In this document: positions 1-5,567 of the stretch, piece by piece
Layout of the letters: each line of letters starts with the position of its first letter
Position numbering within the stretch: position 1 is the first letter of the stretch
NCBI GenBank assembly: GCA_015520245.1
Contig: WAQM01000170.1
Coordinates: 1 to 5,567, forward strand
From: Pyrodictiaceae archaeon
Lineage (GTDB): Archaea; Thermoproteota; Thermoprotei_A; Sulfolobales; Pyrodictiaceae
Reading direction: 5' to 3'
Length of the DNA: 5,567 nt
Notes under the pieces: generated by a model
Told to the model about the DNA's origin: nothing
Databases searched by the model: none
What the model saw: the letters and a program-made list of their open reading frames with translations, nothing else
Position numbers and translations under genes: made by a program

Positions 1-1947
1 CTGGTAGAGGTCGCCGCTGGGCGCCTCCAGCCTCTCCCACTCCTCGGTGCCGCGGTAGATATCGCGGTAGCGCTCGCGGTAGAGATCGGGCCTCACGTAC
101 CTCCTCATAAGCTCCCTGATCTCTTCGGCGGAGGGCCAGATGTCGCGAAGATACACCGGCCTGCCGTTGGGGTCGTAGCCCACGGGTTCCCGCTCCGGGT
201 CCCAGTCCATGGTGCCCTTGAGCGCGTAGACCACGACCATCATGGGGGACATCAGGTAGTTAGCCCTCGCGAGCGGGTGGATCCTCCCGGCGAAGTTCCT
301 GTTACCGCTCAGCACCGCCACCGCGTAGAGGTCGTGCTCCCTCACGGCCTTCGCCACCGGCTCGGGCAGGGGGCCGCTGTTCCCGATGCAGGTCATGCAG
401 CCGTAGCCGACGACGTGGAAGCCGAGCGCCTCGAGGTAGGGCAGCAGGCCCGCCTCCCTGAGGTAGTCGACGACGACCCGGCTGCCCGGCGACAGACTCG
501 TCTTCACCCACGGCCTCCTCCTCAGGCCGCGCTCCACCGCCTTCTTGGCGACGAGGCCCGCCCCCAGCATCACGTAGGGGTTGGACGTGTTCGTGCAGCT
601 CGTTATCGCGGCGATGACTATCGCGCCGTGCGTGAGCTCCACCTCCTCGCCGTCCTGCAGCCTGACGCGGACGCGCGGCCACTCAGGGGCCCCGGCCGCC
701 CCCGCGCGCTTCCTACGCTCCTCGAGGAACCTCCTTAGGGCCTCGCGGAACGCCTCGCGGGCTCTGCTGAGCGGCACGCGGTCCTCCGGGTGGCTCGGGC
801 CCGCTATGGACGGCTCCACCTGGGAGAGGTCGAACACGAGCGTCTGGCTGTAGCTAGGCTCCGGCTCGTCCTCCGTGTAGTAGAGGTGCTGGAGCTTGGC
901 GTACCACTCGACCAGCCTGACGTGCGCCTCGTCCCTGCCGGTCATCCGCAGGAACGCCAGGGTCTCATCGTCTATCGGGAAGTAGCCCGTCGTGCTGCCG
1001 TACTCGGGTGCCATGTTGGCAACGGTCGCCCTGTCGTAGGCCAGCAGGTGGCGGAGCCCGGGGCCGTAGAACTCGACGAACTTGCCGACGACGTTGGCCT
1101 TCTTGCGCAGGAACTCGGTTATCGCCAGCACGATGTCGGTGGGCGTGACCCCCTCGCGGGGCTCGCCGACGAGCTTGACCCCCACCACCTCGGGCAGGGT
1201 TATGTAGTAGGGCTGGCCCAGCAGCACCGCCTCGGCCTCTATGCCGCCGACACCCCAGCCGAGAACGCCTATGCCGTTCACCATGGTTGTGTGGGAGTCC
1301 ATGCCTATGACGGTGTCGGGGAACGCCATGACCTCCCCATGGTACTCGCGGTACTCGACCACCGTAGCCAGGTACTCGATGTTTATCTGGTGGATTATCC
1401 CCTTGCCCGGCGGTATGACCTTCAGGTTGGCGAACGCCTGCTGCGCCCACTTGAGCAGCCTGTACCTCTCGGCGTACCTCCTGAATTCCGACTCCATGTT
1501 CCTCCTCAGCGCGTCCGAGGAGCCGAAGTACTCGACCTGCACGCTGTGGTCTATGATCAGATGGGCAGGCACGAGCGTGTCGACTATGCGCGGAGGGCAC
1601 CCGTACTTCGCCGCGACCTCCCTCATCGCCGCGAGGTCGACGACTGCCGGCACGCCGGTGTAGTCCTGCATCAGCACGCGCGACGGCATGAACGGCACTA
1701 CCTCGCTGCCGGCCCCCTTGGGCCACGAAGCCACCTTCTTCACGTCGTCCTCGGTCACGAGGAAGCCGTCCACGTTCCGCAATACATTCTCCAGCAGTAT
1801 CCTGATCGTGTAGGGCAGCCTCGATACCTTCGTCAGCCCGATCTCCTCGAGCCTGTCCAGCCTGTAGACTACCGCCGGGCCCTTCGGGGTCTCGAGCCTC
1901 TCTCGCGCGCCGAAGGGGTCGAGCAGCTTCCGCCGGTGGAGCGCCAA
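1..1947 (-). CDS. acnA: Aconitate hydratase, AcnA/IRP1 type (C-terminus cut by window edge)
   Basis: This cytoplasmic TCA-cycle enzyme interconverts citrate and isocitrate via cis-aconitate. The frame is open for 649 codons to base 1, so the swivel domain (domain 4, roughly the last 240 residues of a ~900-residue family) is missing. The three [4Fe-4S] ligands are present: C451 in SCTNTSN, and C517 and C520 in GCMTCIGNSG. Their spacing is the same as C437/C503/C506 of IRP1. The active-site segment DSHTT lies at 217-221, and the arginines of SGNRNFAGR are R550 and R555; the usual Glu of NFEGR is Ala553. The start is taken as TTG at 1947: no ATG or GTG fits before the conserved N-terminal region (LDRLEEIGL), and GAGGAGG lies just upstream. 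The nearby ATG at 1979 is out of frame. The gene follows the siroheme-synthase-like gene by 57 bases on the same strand and may be co-transcribed or have its own promoter. Family assignment is certain; the exact start is likely. Confidence 0.97.
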   Translation of the reverse strand, partial: MALHRRKLLDPFGARERLETPKGPAVVYRLDRLEEIGLTKVSRLPYTIRILLENVLRNVDGFLVTEDDVKKVASWPKGAGSEVVPFMPSRVLMQDYTGVPAVVDLAAMREVAAKYGCPPRIVDTLVPAHLIIDHSVQVEYFGSSDALRRNMESEFRRYAERYRLLKWAQQAFANLKVIPPGKGIIHQINIEYLATVVEYREYHGEVMAFPDTVIGMDSHTTMVNGIGVLGWGVGGIEAEAVLLGQPYYITLPEVVGVKLVGEPREGVTPTDIVLAITEFLRKKANVVGKFVEFYGPGLRHLLAYDRATVANMAPEYGSTTGYFPIDDETLAFLRMTGRDEAHVRLVEWYAKLQHLYYTEDEPEPSYSQTLVFDLSQVEPSIAGPSHPEDRVPLSRAREAFREALRRFLEERRKRAGAAGAPEWPRVRVRLQDGEEVELTHGAIVIAAITSCTNTSNPYVMLGAGLVAKKAVERGLRRRPWVKTSLSPGSRVVVDYLREAGLLPYLEALGFHVVGYGCMTCIGNSGPLPEPVAKAVREHDLYAVAVLSGNRNFAGRIHPLARANYLMSPMMVVVYALKGTMDWDPEREPVGYDPNGRPVYLRDIWPSAEEIRELMRRYVRPDLYRERYRDIYRGTEEWERLEAPSGDLYQ

Positions 1948-1950
1948 GAT

Positions 1951-1957
1951 CCTCCTC
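1951..1957 (-). promoter_or_regulatory. Ribosome binding site of aconitase
   Basis: On the minus strand this reads GAGGAGG, strongly complementary to the 3' end of archaeal 16S rRNA. It sits 3 bases before the TTG at 1947. That spacing is shorter than usual, but it is the only Shine-Dalgarno-like match near any in-frame start, so it supports the TTG choice. Confidence 0.5.
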
Positions 1958-1987
1958 AGCCCCGCGGGGTGCCGAGCATGTAGGAGG

Positions 1988-1999
1988 GGACTTAACCCT
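1988..1999 (-). promoter_or_regulatory. Possible archaeal TATA element for aconitase
   Basis: The minus strand carries AGGGTTAAGTCC here, with TTAAG (1995-1991) the only AT-rich run in the 57-base gap between the siroheme-synthase-like gene and aconitase. If it acts as a TATA box with the usual ~26-base offset, transcription would begin near 1967, giving a leader of about 20 bases that includes the GAGGAGG site. This is inference from position and composition; read-through from the upstream gene is equally possible. Confidence 0.25.
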
Positions 2000-2004
2000 A
2001 GGCC

Positions 2005-2733
2005 CTAGCGGCCCGCCGGGGCGCTCCGCCGGGCCCCCCTCAGCGCAGCCAGCACCGCGCCGGGGCTCGCGCCCACACGCTCCGCCACAACCCTGGCCGC
2101 CAGCTCGAGCGCCGCCTCGACGCCCTGCCTCAGCGCCCCTCCCTCCGCAAGCAACCTCTCCACCTCCAGGTACAGCCGGACCCTCCGCTTAGGCTCAGGC
2201 ACAAGCTCCTTGGCGACCCTCTTCACTCTCCACATGACCTCGAACAGCGTCCTGAGCTCCCGGTCCGCCTCGAGGCACTGCCGGGCGCGGTCGCGGGCCC
2301 AGCGCGCGGCCACGCCGGACAGGCCCTCGCTCGTCACGGCGATCTTTATGCCTCCCCCGTAGACCTCGGCCGTAAACGGCACCACGACCTGCGTCTCCTC
2401 GGCGCTCGTGGCGTCGTTCACCAGCTTGCGGTACTTCCTGGCGAGAGCCCATACGCGCCTCCTAGCCTCCTCGTCGGGCACCGCGATCACTATGAGGTCC
2501 GCCCAGGCCACGTGCTCCTCCACGCCCGGCGACCTGGCATCCATCTTGACCAGCTCGAGCCTCGGCGACCGCTGCGACGCTTCGACCAGCTCGCGGCTGA
2601 ACTCGAGGCTCACCACGCGGACGGTGGCGCCCGCGTCGTGGAACCACAAGGCTCTCCGCGTGCCGACGCCGCCGCCGCCCACTACCAGGACGCGTAGCGC
2701 GCTCGCCTCGACCCAGAGGGGCACCCGCGCCAA
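2005..2733 (-). CDS. Precorrin-2 dehydrogenase / sirohydrochlorin ferrochelatase-like (single-domain siroheme synthase, CysG-N/Met8/SirC family)
   Basis: Family members oxidise precorrin-2 to sirohydrochlorin with NAD+, and some also insert iron to make siroheme, the cofactor of sulfite/nitrite reductases and a precursor of heme in the archaeal Ahb route. The 242-residue protein opens with a Rossmann fold: VLVVGGGGVGTRRA at 15-28 is the dinucleotide loop, and DLIVIAVPD at 79-87 is a later strand. The central signature is degenerate: VNDAT at 105-109, VVVPF at 116-120, IAVTSEGLSG at 131-140. A helical tail follows (about 145-242), slightly longer than usual. The CysG methyltransferase domain is absent, so this is the stand-alone form. 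Start: TTG at 2733, with GGTG six bases upstream; GTG at 2724 (MPLWVEA) or GTG at 2742 are alternatives. The frame stays open further upstream, but only antisense to the endonuclease III gene. It is divergent from that gene and lies upstream of aconitase. The expected catalytic Asp appears replaced by Thr109, so activity is less certain than family. Confidence 0.88.
   Translation of the reverse strand: MARVPLWVEASALRVLVVGGGGVGTRRALWFHDAGATVRVVSLEFSRELVEASQRSPRLELVKMDARSPGVEEHVAWADLIVIAVPDEEARRRVWALARKYRKLVNDATSAEETQVVVPFTAEVYGGGIKIAVTSEGLSGVAARWARDRARQCLEADRELRTLFEVMWRVKRVAKELVPEPKRRVRLYLEVERLLAEGGALRQGVEAALELAARVVAERVGASPGAVLAALRGARRSAPAGR
2010..2035. repeat. Imperfect inverted repeat over the 3' end of the siroheme-synthase-like gene
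   Basis: Ten-base arms at 2010-2019 and 2026-2035 pair with one mismatch around a 6-base loop. They fall in the last codons of the siroheme-synthase-like gene, just before its stop. A hairpin could form in the transcript, but there is no T-tract after it, so it is not a convincing terminator. In DNA this rich in G and C, chance is a real explanation. Confidence 0.3.
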
Positions 2734-2739
2734 CCCGCA

Positions 2740-2743
2740 CACC
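2740..2743 (-). promoter_or_regulatory. Ribosome binding site of the siroheme-synthase-like gene
   Basis: GGTG on the minus strand, a common archaeal Shine-Dalgarno core, ends six bases before the TTG at 2733. This favours that TTG over the GTG codons at 2742 and 2724. Confidence 0.4.
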
Positions 2744-2763
2744 GCTACTGCCAAGGGGCTGGC

Positions 2764-2775
2764 AGGCCTAAGACC
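2764..2775. promoter_or_regulatory. AT-rich patch that may serve as TATA element for one or both divergent genes
   Basis: The 70-base gap between the two divergent start codons holds one AT-containing core, CCTAAGA (2767-2773), reading TCTTAGG on the other strand. Its distance to TTG 2804 (plus) and TTG 2733 (minus) would place transcription starts a few to about ten bases ahead of each start codon under archaeal TATA spacing. The match to a TATA consensus is poor; the assignment rests on position only. Confidence 0.2.
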
Positions 2776-2783
2776 CGCCGCCG

Positions 2784-2803
2784 GGCCCCGCCTGGGCGGG
2801 GCC
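2784..2803. repeat. Perfect 9-bp inverted repeat abutting the endonuclease III start codon
   Basis: GGCCCCGCC (2784-2792), a TG spacer, and GGCGGGGCC (2795-2803) form a perfect palindrome ending one base before the TTG at 2804. It could be an operator for a dimeric regulator, placed between the candidate TATA patch and the start codon, or an RNA hairpin (8-9 bp) that hides the start if transcribed. The repeat is seen directly; its role is unknown. Confidence 0.6.
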
Positions 2804-3538
2804 TTGAAGGGCCGCGAGGGCAGGCTGAGCATACGCGACCTGGCCAGCGGAGAGGAGGTGCTCAAGCTGCTCGAGGCGGCCCTCGACGTGAAGAGGAGCG
2901 AGTACGTGGCGCTAGTCGCGGAGGACATGGACGGCAGGGTGCACCCCTTCGCCATCCTCGTCGGCATCATACTGAGCCAGAACACGAACGACAGGAACTC
3001 CATCAGGGCCTACCTGGAGCTGAGGAGGAGGGTTGGGGTCACGCCGGAGGCGATACTCTCGGCGAGCGACGAGGAGATCGCCTCGGCTATACGCGTGGCC
3101 GGCCTCGCCCGCCAGAAGACGCGGGCGCTGAAGGAGGCGGCCAGGAGGGTTGTCGAGGCGGGAGGCGAGGAGGTGCTGCTGAGGCTACCGTGGAGGGAGC
3201 TCCGCGACTTCCTCCTCTCCATTCCGGGCGTCGGGAAGAAGACCGCTGACGTGTTCCTCGCCCTTGTCAGAAGGGCGCCCGTCTTCGCCGTCGACACGCA
3301 CGCCGCGCGGATAGCAAAGCGCTGGGGGCTCGTTGACGAGGGGGCGGGCTACGACGAGATCTCCTCCGCCCTCCTCAGCTTCTTCGGCCCCGAGAACAGC
3401 GAGCGCGCCCACCGGCTGCTCATAGCCCTGGGCCGCACGTACTGCAAGGCCCGCAGGCCGCTGTGCAGCAGCTGCCCGGTTAGGAGCCTGTGCCCCTACC
3501 CCCTACGAGCCAGCACGCCACCCGGTGGCCGGGCCTGA
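2804..3538 (+). CDS. nth: Endonuclease III, [4Fe-4S] DNA glycosylase / AP lyase
   Basis: This base-excision repair enzyme removes oxidised pyrimidines and cleaves the strand at the abasic site. The protein is 244 residues, slightly longer than the bacterial enzyme (211). The helix-hairpin-helix is IPGVGKKTAD at 140-149. K146 aligns with catalytic Lys120 of E. coli Nth, and D164 in VDTHAARIAKRWG aligns with Asp138; the 18-residue separation matches. The cluster loop is intact: C214-X6-C221-X2-C224-X5-C230. The N-terminal helix carries the archaeal-type LSQNTND. The start is taken as TTG at 2804. The frame is open further upstream, but that part is antisense to the divergent siroheme-synthase-like gene and lacks Nth-like sequence. 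GTG at 2858 is the alternative. No Shine-Dalgarno precedes the TTG, so a very short leader or leaderless mRNA is plausible. The last 59 bases overlap the convergent OppF-like gene. A mismatch-specific or uracil-acting relative cannot be excluded, but the Lys/Asp pair fits a bifunctional Nth. Confidence 0.95.
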   Translation: MKGREGRLSIRDLASGEEVLKLLEAALDVKRSEYVALVAEDMDGRVHPFAILVGIILSQNTNDRNSIRAYLELRRRVGVTPEAILSASDEEIASAIRVAGLARQKTRALKEAARRVVEAGGEEVLLRLPWRELRDFLLSIPGVGKKTADVFLALVRRAPVFAVDTHAARIAKRWGLVDEGAGYDEISSALLSFFGPENSERAHRLLIALGRTYCKARRPLCSSCPVRSLCPYPLRASTPPGGRA

Positions 3539-4586
3539 CCTCGACCAGCTCGGGCTCCCTGCTCCTGCACAGGTCCCTGACCTCCTCGGGTGCCGAGTCG
3601 AAGGCTACGCAGCGGGGCCTGAACCTGCAGCCCGGGGGCAGGTCGACCGGGCTCGCTACCTCGCCCTTGATCGGCACCTCGCGTATCCTGAACCTGTTCC
3701 TGGGGTTGGGCTCCGGTATCGCGGCCATGAGGGCCCTCGTGTAGGGGTGCATGGGCTCCCTCACCAACACGTCCGCGGGGGCGAGCTCCACGATCCTGCC
3801 CAGGTACATGACTGCTATCCTGTCGCACACGTGCCTCGCCAGCGCCAGGTCGTGGGTTATGAAGAGCAGGGATATCCCGAACCTATCGCGGAGGCCCAGC
3901 AGCACCTCGAGGACCTCGGCCCTTATCGACACGTCGAGCATCGAGACCGGCTCGTCGGCGACCACCAGGCGCGGGTTCAGTATCAGCGCCCTAGCGATCG
4001 CGACGCGCTGCCTCTGGCCGCCGCTCAGCTGGTGGGGGAACCTATCCATGAACTCCTCGGGGGGCGTCAGCTTCACCGCCTCGAGGGCCTCGACCACCCT
4101 CTTGGCGCGCTCCTCGGGGTCCCTAACGCCGTGGATGATGAGGGGCTCCTCCAGGATCCTCCTCACGGTGTAGCGCGGGTTCAGGCTGCCGTAGGGGTCC
4201 TGGAAGACTATCTGCATCTCGCGGCGCAGGGCCTTCAGCACCAGATGGTCGCTCACCGCGTACACGTCTATCATCCCGTCCTCGGTGACGCTCGCGGGGT
4301 CGCGCTCCATGGCCAGCTTCAGCGTCTCCTCCCTTGCCGCGAAGAGCACGCGCCCGCCACGCACGTTGGACGGGTCCACGAGCCTTATGAGCGCCATGCC
4401 TGTCGTCGTCTTCCCGCAGCCGCTCTCCCCCACGAGGCAGAAGACCTCGCCGGGGTATATCTCGAAGCTCACACCATCGACCGCCTTGACGTAGCGCGGG
4501 GGCCTCCGCCTCAGGATCTCAGTGAGCGTCCGGCGCAGCGGGAACCAGACGCGTAGGCCCTCGGCGCGCACTACGGGTCTGGTCAA
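3480..4586 (-). CDS. Oligopeptide/dipeptide-family ABC importer, second ATPase subunit (OppF/DppF-like)
   Basis: This cytoplasmic ATPase powers uptake together with the OppD-like subunit encoded just upstream. In the 368-residue reading: Walker A GESGCGKT at 53-60, Q-loop Q129 in VFQDPYGSLNP, signature LSGGQ at 187-191, Walker B VVADEP at 208-213, D-loop SMLD at 215-218, and H-loop His245. The C-terminal oligo_HPY-type region has the HPYTRAL motif (280-286) and four cysteines, C320, C326, C340 and C358. About 20 extra residues lie between Walker A and the Q-loop (roughly 84-115) compared with its partner. Start: TTG at 4586 gives MTRPVVRAEGLRVWFP, matching the usual OppF N-terminus, with GAGGG seven bases upstream. 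GTG at 4622, or GTG at 4658 (overlapping the upstream gene by 28 bases), are alternatives in the same frame. The 3' end overlaps endonuclease III. Many archaeal members of this family import sugars, so the substrate is undetermined. Confidence 0.95.
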   Translation of the reverse strand: MTRPVVRAEGLRVWFPLRRTLTEILRRRPPRYVKAVDGVSFEIYPGEVFCLVGESGCGKTTTGMALIRLVDPSNVRGGRVLFAAREETLKLAMERDPASVTEDGMIDVYAVSDHLVLKALRREMQIVFQDPYGSLNPRYTVRRILEEPLIIHGVRDPEERAKRVVEALEAVKLTPPEEFMDRFPHQLSGGQRQRVAIARALILNPRLVVADEPVSMLDVSIRAEVLEVLLGLRDRFGISLLFITHDLALARHVCDRIAVMYLGRIVELAPADVLVREPMHPYTRALMAAIPEPNPRNRFRIREVPIKGEVASPVDLPPGCRFRPRCVAFDSAPEEVRDLCRSREPELVEVRPGHRVACWLVGGRGTGS

Positions 4587-4593
4587 GCCCTCG

Positions 4594-4598
4594 CCCTC
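4594..4598 (-). promoter_or_regulatory. Ribosome binding site supporting the TTG start of the OppF-like gene
   Basis: GAGGG on the minus strand lies seven bases before the TTG at 4586, an optimal spacing. The rival GTG at 4622 has GGGAGG 14 bases away, which is too far, and the GTG at 4658 has no clear site. Confidence 0.35.
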
Positions 4599-4630
4599 GG
4601 CCGGCCGCGCGGGTGGCCGCACCCACAGAC

Positions 4631-5567
4631 TTAAGGCCTCCCTTCCCGCAGCCAGCACGCCACGTAATGGCCGCGCTCGACCTCGACGAGCGGCGGCTCC
4701 TGGCGCCTACAGCGGTCGCTCGCGTAGGGGCACCTGGGGTGGAACCTGCAGCCGGGCGGGGGGCTCCTCAGGTCGGGCGGCTGCCCCGGTATGTAGCTGA
4801 GCTTCGTCCGCTCAGCCGACAGCCTGGGTATCGCCTTCAGGAGCGCCTGCGTGTACGGGTGCCCGGGGCTCTCGTACACGGCTTCCGAGGGCCCCTGCTC
4901 GACTATCTTGCCTGCGTACATGACCGCGACGCGGTCGGCGAGCTCGGCTATGACGCTCAGGTCGTGGCTTATTATGATGAGGCTTGAGCCCCTCTCCCTC
5001 ACCAGCCTCTTCAGGAGGTTGAGGACCTGCGCCTGCACAACTACGTCGAGGGCGGTGGTGGGCTCGTCGGCTAGCACGAGGTCGGGCTCGAGGGCTAGCG
5101 CCATGGCTATGACGACGCGCTGCTTCTGGCCCCCGCTCAGCTCGTGGGGGTACCTCCTCGCCACCGACTCGTCGAGCCCCACCATCGAGAGGAGCTCCAC
5201 GGCCCTCTCGTACGCCTTCTGCTTGGGCATGCCGAGGTGGTACATGAGGGGCTCCGCTATCTGGAACCAGACCGGGTACATGGGGTTCAGGGCGTTCATC
5301 GCGCCCTGGAAGACCATGCTTATCCTGCGCCACCTTATCCTCCTCCGGACCTCGTGCTCCCTCATCGAGACGAGGTCCTCGCCGTCGAACAGTATCCTGC
5401 CCCCAACTATGCGGCCGGGCGGGGGGACGAGCTTCATCAGCGAGTAGGCCAGCGTGCTCTTGCCGCAGCCGCTCTCCCCCGCCAGCCCCATCACCTCGCC
5501 GCGGCCGAGGCTGAAGCTGACCCCGTCGACCGCCCTGACGACGCCCCTGAGCGAGTAGTAGTACACC
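4631..5567 (-). CDS. Oligopeptide/dipeptide-family ABC importer, first ATPase subunit (OppD/DppD-like; N-terminus cut by window edge)
   Basis: This is the ATPase partner of the OppF-like protein. The gene enters from the right edge; the visible 311 codons lack only about the first 10 residues, since the visible sequence begins at the YYYSLRGVVRAVDGVSF strand region. The first visible full codon is GTG, but it is probably internal. Numbering from that codon: Walker A GESGCGKS at 30-37, Q-loop Q87 in VFQGAMNALNP (typical of OppD/DppD), signature LSGGQ at 143-147, Walker B LVLADEP at 163-169, D-loop TALD at 171-174, and H-loop His201. The oligo_HPY-type tail includes HPYTQALL at 236-243 and cysteines C273, C279, C286 and C304, a pattern seen in DppD-type ATPases reported to hold a [4Fe-4S] cluster. 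The TAA stop at 4633-4631 lies 44 bases before the preferred OppF-like start, so the two form one operon. Permease and binding-protein genes would be expected further right. Confidence 0.95.
   Translation of the reverse strand, partial: VYYYSLRGVVRAVDGVSFSLGRGEVMGLAGESGCGKSTLAYSLMKLVPPPGRIVGGRILFDGEDLVSMREHEVRRRIRWRRISMVFQGAMNALNPMYPVWFQIAEPLMYHLGMPKQKAYERAVELLSMVGLDESVARRYPHELSGGQKQRVVIAMALALEPDLVLADEPTTALDVVVQAQVLNLLKRLVRERGSSLIIISHDLSVIAELADRVAVMYAGKIVEQGPSEAVYESPGHPYTQALLKAIPRLSAERTKLSYIPGQPPDLRSPPPGCRFHPRCPYASDRCRRQEPPLVEVERGHYVACWLREGRP

Noticed and set aside
1956..1979. Seven-codon ORF (ATG at 1979, MLGTPRG, TGA) ending inside the aconitase Shine-Dalgarno, a possible leader peptide
   Set aside because: There is no ribosome binding site before it, and the likely TATA patch would put transcription start downstream of its ATG. 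Such short ORFs are expected by chance.
790..1983. Long plus-strand open frame of 397 codons opposite aconitase
   Set aside because: It is antisense to an unambiguous aconitase with intact motifs. Its composition (rich in R, H, V, L, D) is the usual shadow of GC-rich codons, and it shows no family motif.
2010..2035. Rho-independent-type terminator after the siroheme-synthase-like gene
   Set aside because: The hairpin has a mismatch, lies within the coding end, and has no following T-run; archaeal termination relies mainly on T-tracts. It is kept only as a repeat.
2408..2803. N-terminal extension of the endonuclease III frame up to an ATG at 2408
   Set aside because: It is antisense to the conserved siroheme-synthase-like gene and has no Nth-like sequence; the family N-terminus fits a start at 2804.
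2734..3003. N-terminal extension of the siroheme-synthase-like frame up to an ATG at 3003
   Set aside because: It would run antisense through the start of endonuclease III, and the translated part is Ser/Ala-rich with no Rossmann-like sequence. The homology begins at about 2724-2733.
3525..4556. Long plus-strand open frame of 343 codons opposite the OppF-like ATPase
   Set aside because: Same reason: a codon-bias shadow of a clear ATPase gene on the other strand, with no recognisable domain.
1..5567. A shared iron-sulfur theme (aconitase, siroheme synthesis, endonuclease III, cysteine tails) as a functional island
   Set aside because: The genes lie in at least three transcription units with opposite directions, and iron-sulfur proteins are common in archaea, so this is probably coincidence.
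1..5567. tRNA, rRNA, CRISPR, insertion sequence or defence genes
   Set aside because: Nearly every base is accounted for by five conserved protein genes. I saw no repeat arrays, tRNA-like folds, transposase motifs or terminal repeats on either strand.

Overview
This window is GC-rich DNA from what is probably a hyperthermophilic or thermophilic archaeon, most likely of the Thermoproteota (Crenarchaeota). The evidence is indirect: Arg is mostly AGG or CGN and ATA is used freely for Ile; promoters look like isolated AT patches and not like bacterial -35/-10 pairs; several genes appear to start at TTG; and the endonuclease III and siroheme-synthase proteins read like archaeal versions (for example the LSQNTND motif). 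I cannot name a genus. Coding density is very high, and no non-coding stretch exceeds about 70 bases.

Layout. (1) Positions 1-1947, minus strand: aconitase of the AcnA/IRP1 type, with its C-terminal end cut off by the left edge. (2) Positions 2005-2733, minus strand: a stand-alone NAD-dependent precorrin-2 dehydrogenase / sirohydrochlorin ferrochelatase-like protein, 57 bases upstream of the aconitase and in the same direction. (3) Positions 2734-2803: a short divergent intergenic region with one AT-rich patch and a perfect 9-bp inverted repeat abutting the next start codon. (4) Positions 2804-3538, plus strand: a [4Fe-4S] endonuclease III (DNA base-excision repair). (5) Positions 3480-4586 and 4631-5567, both minus strand: the paired ATPase subunits (OppF-like, then OppD-like) of an oligopeptide/dipeptide-family ABC importer. 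The OppD-like gene is cut by the right edge. The rest of that operon (permeases and binding protein) presumably lies to the right.

The genes are ordinary housekeeping and transport functions: TCA cycle, siroheme/heme synthesis, DNA repair and solute uptake. I find no mobile element, CRISPR array, RNA gene or defence system, and nothing that amounts to an undescribed system. The best second-look points are structural: the 59-bp tail-to-tail coding overlap between endonuclease III and the OppF-like gene, in which each strand encodes a cluster-type cysteine; the perfect palindrome at the endonuclease III start; the likely exclusive use of TTG starts; and a siroheme-synthase homologue with Thr where the family catalytic Asp is expected.
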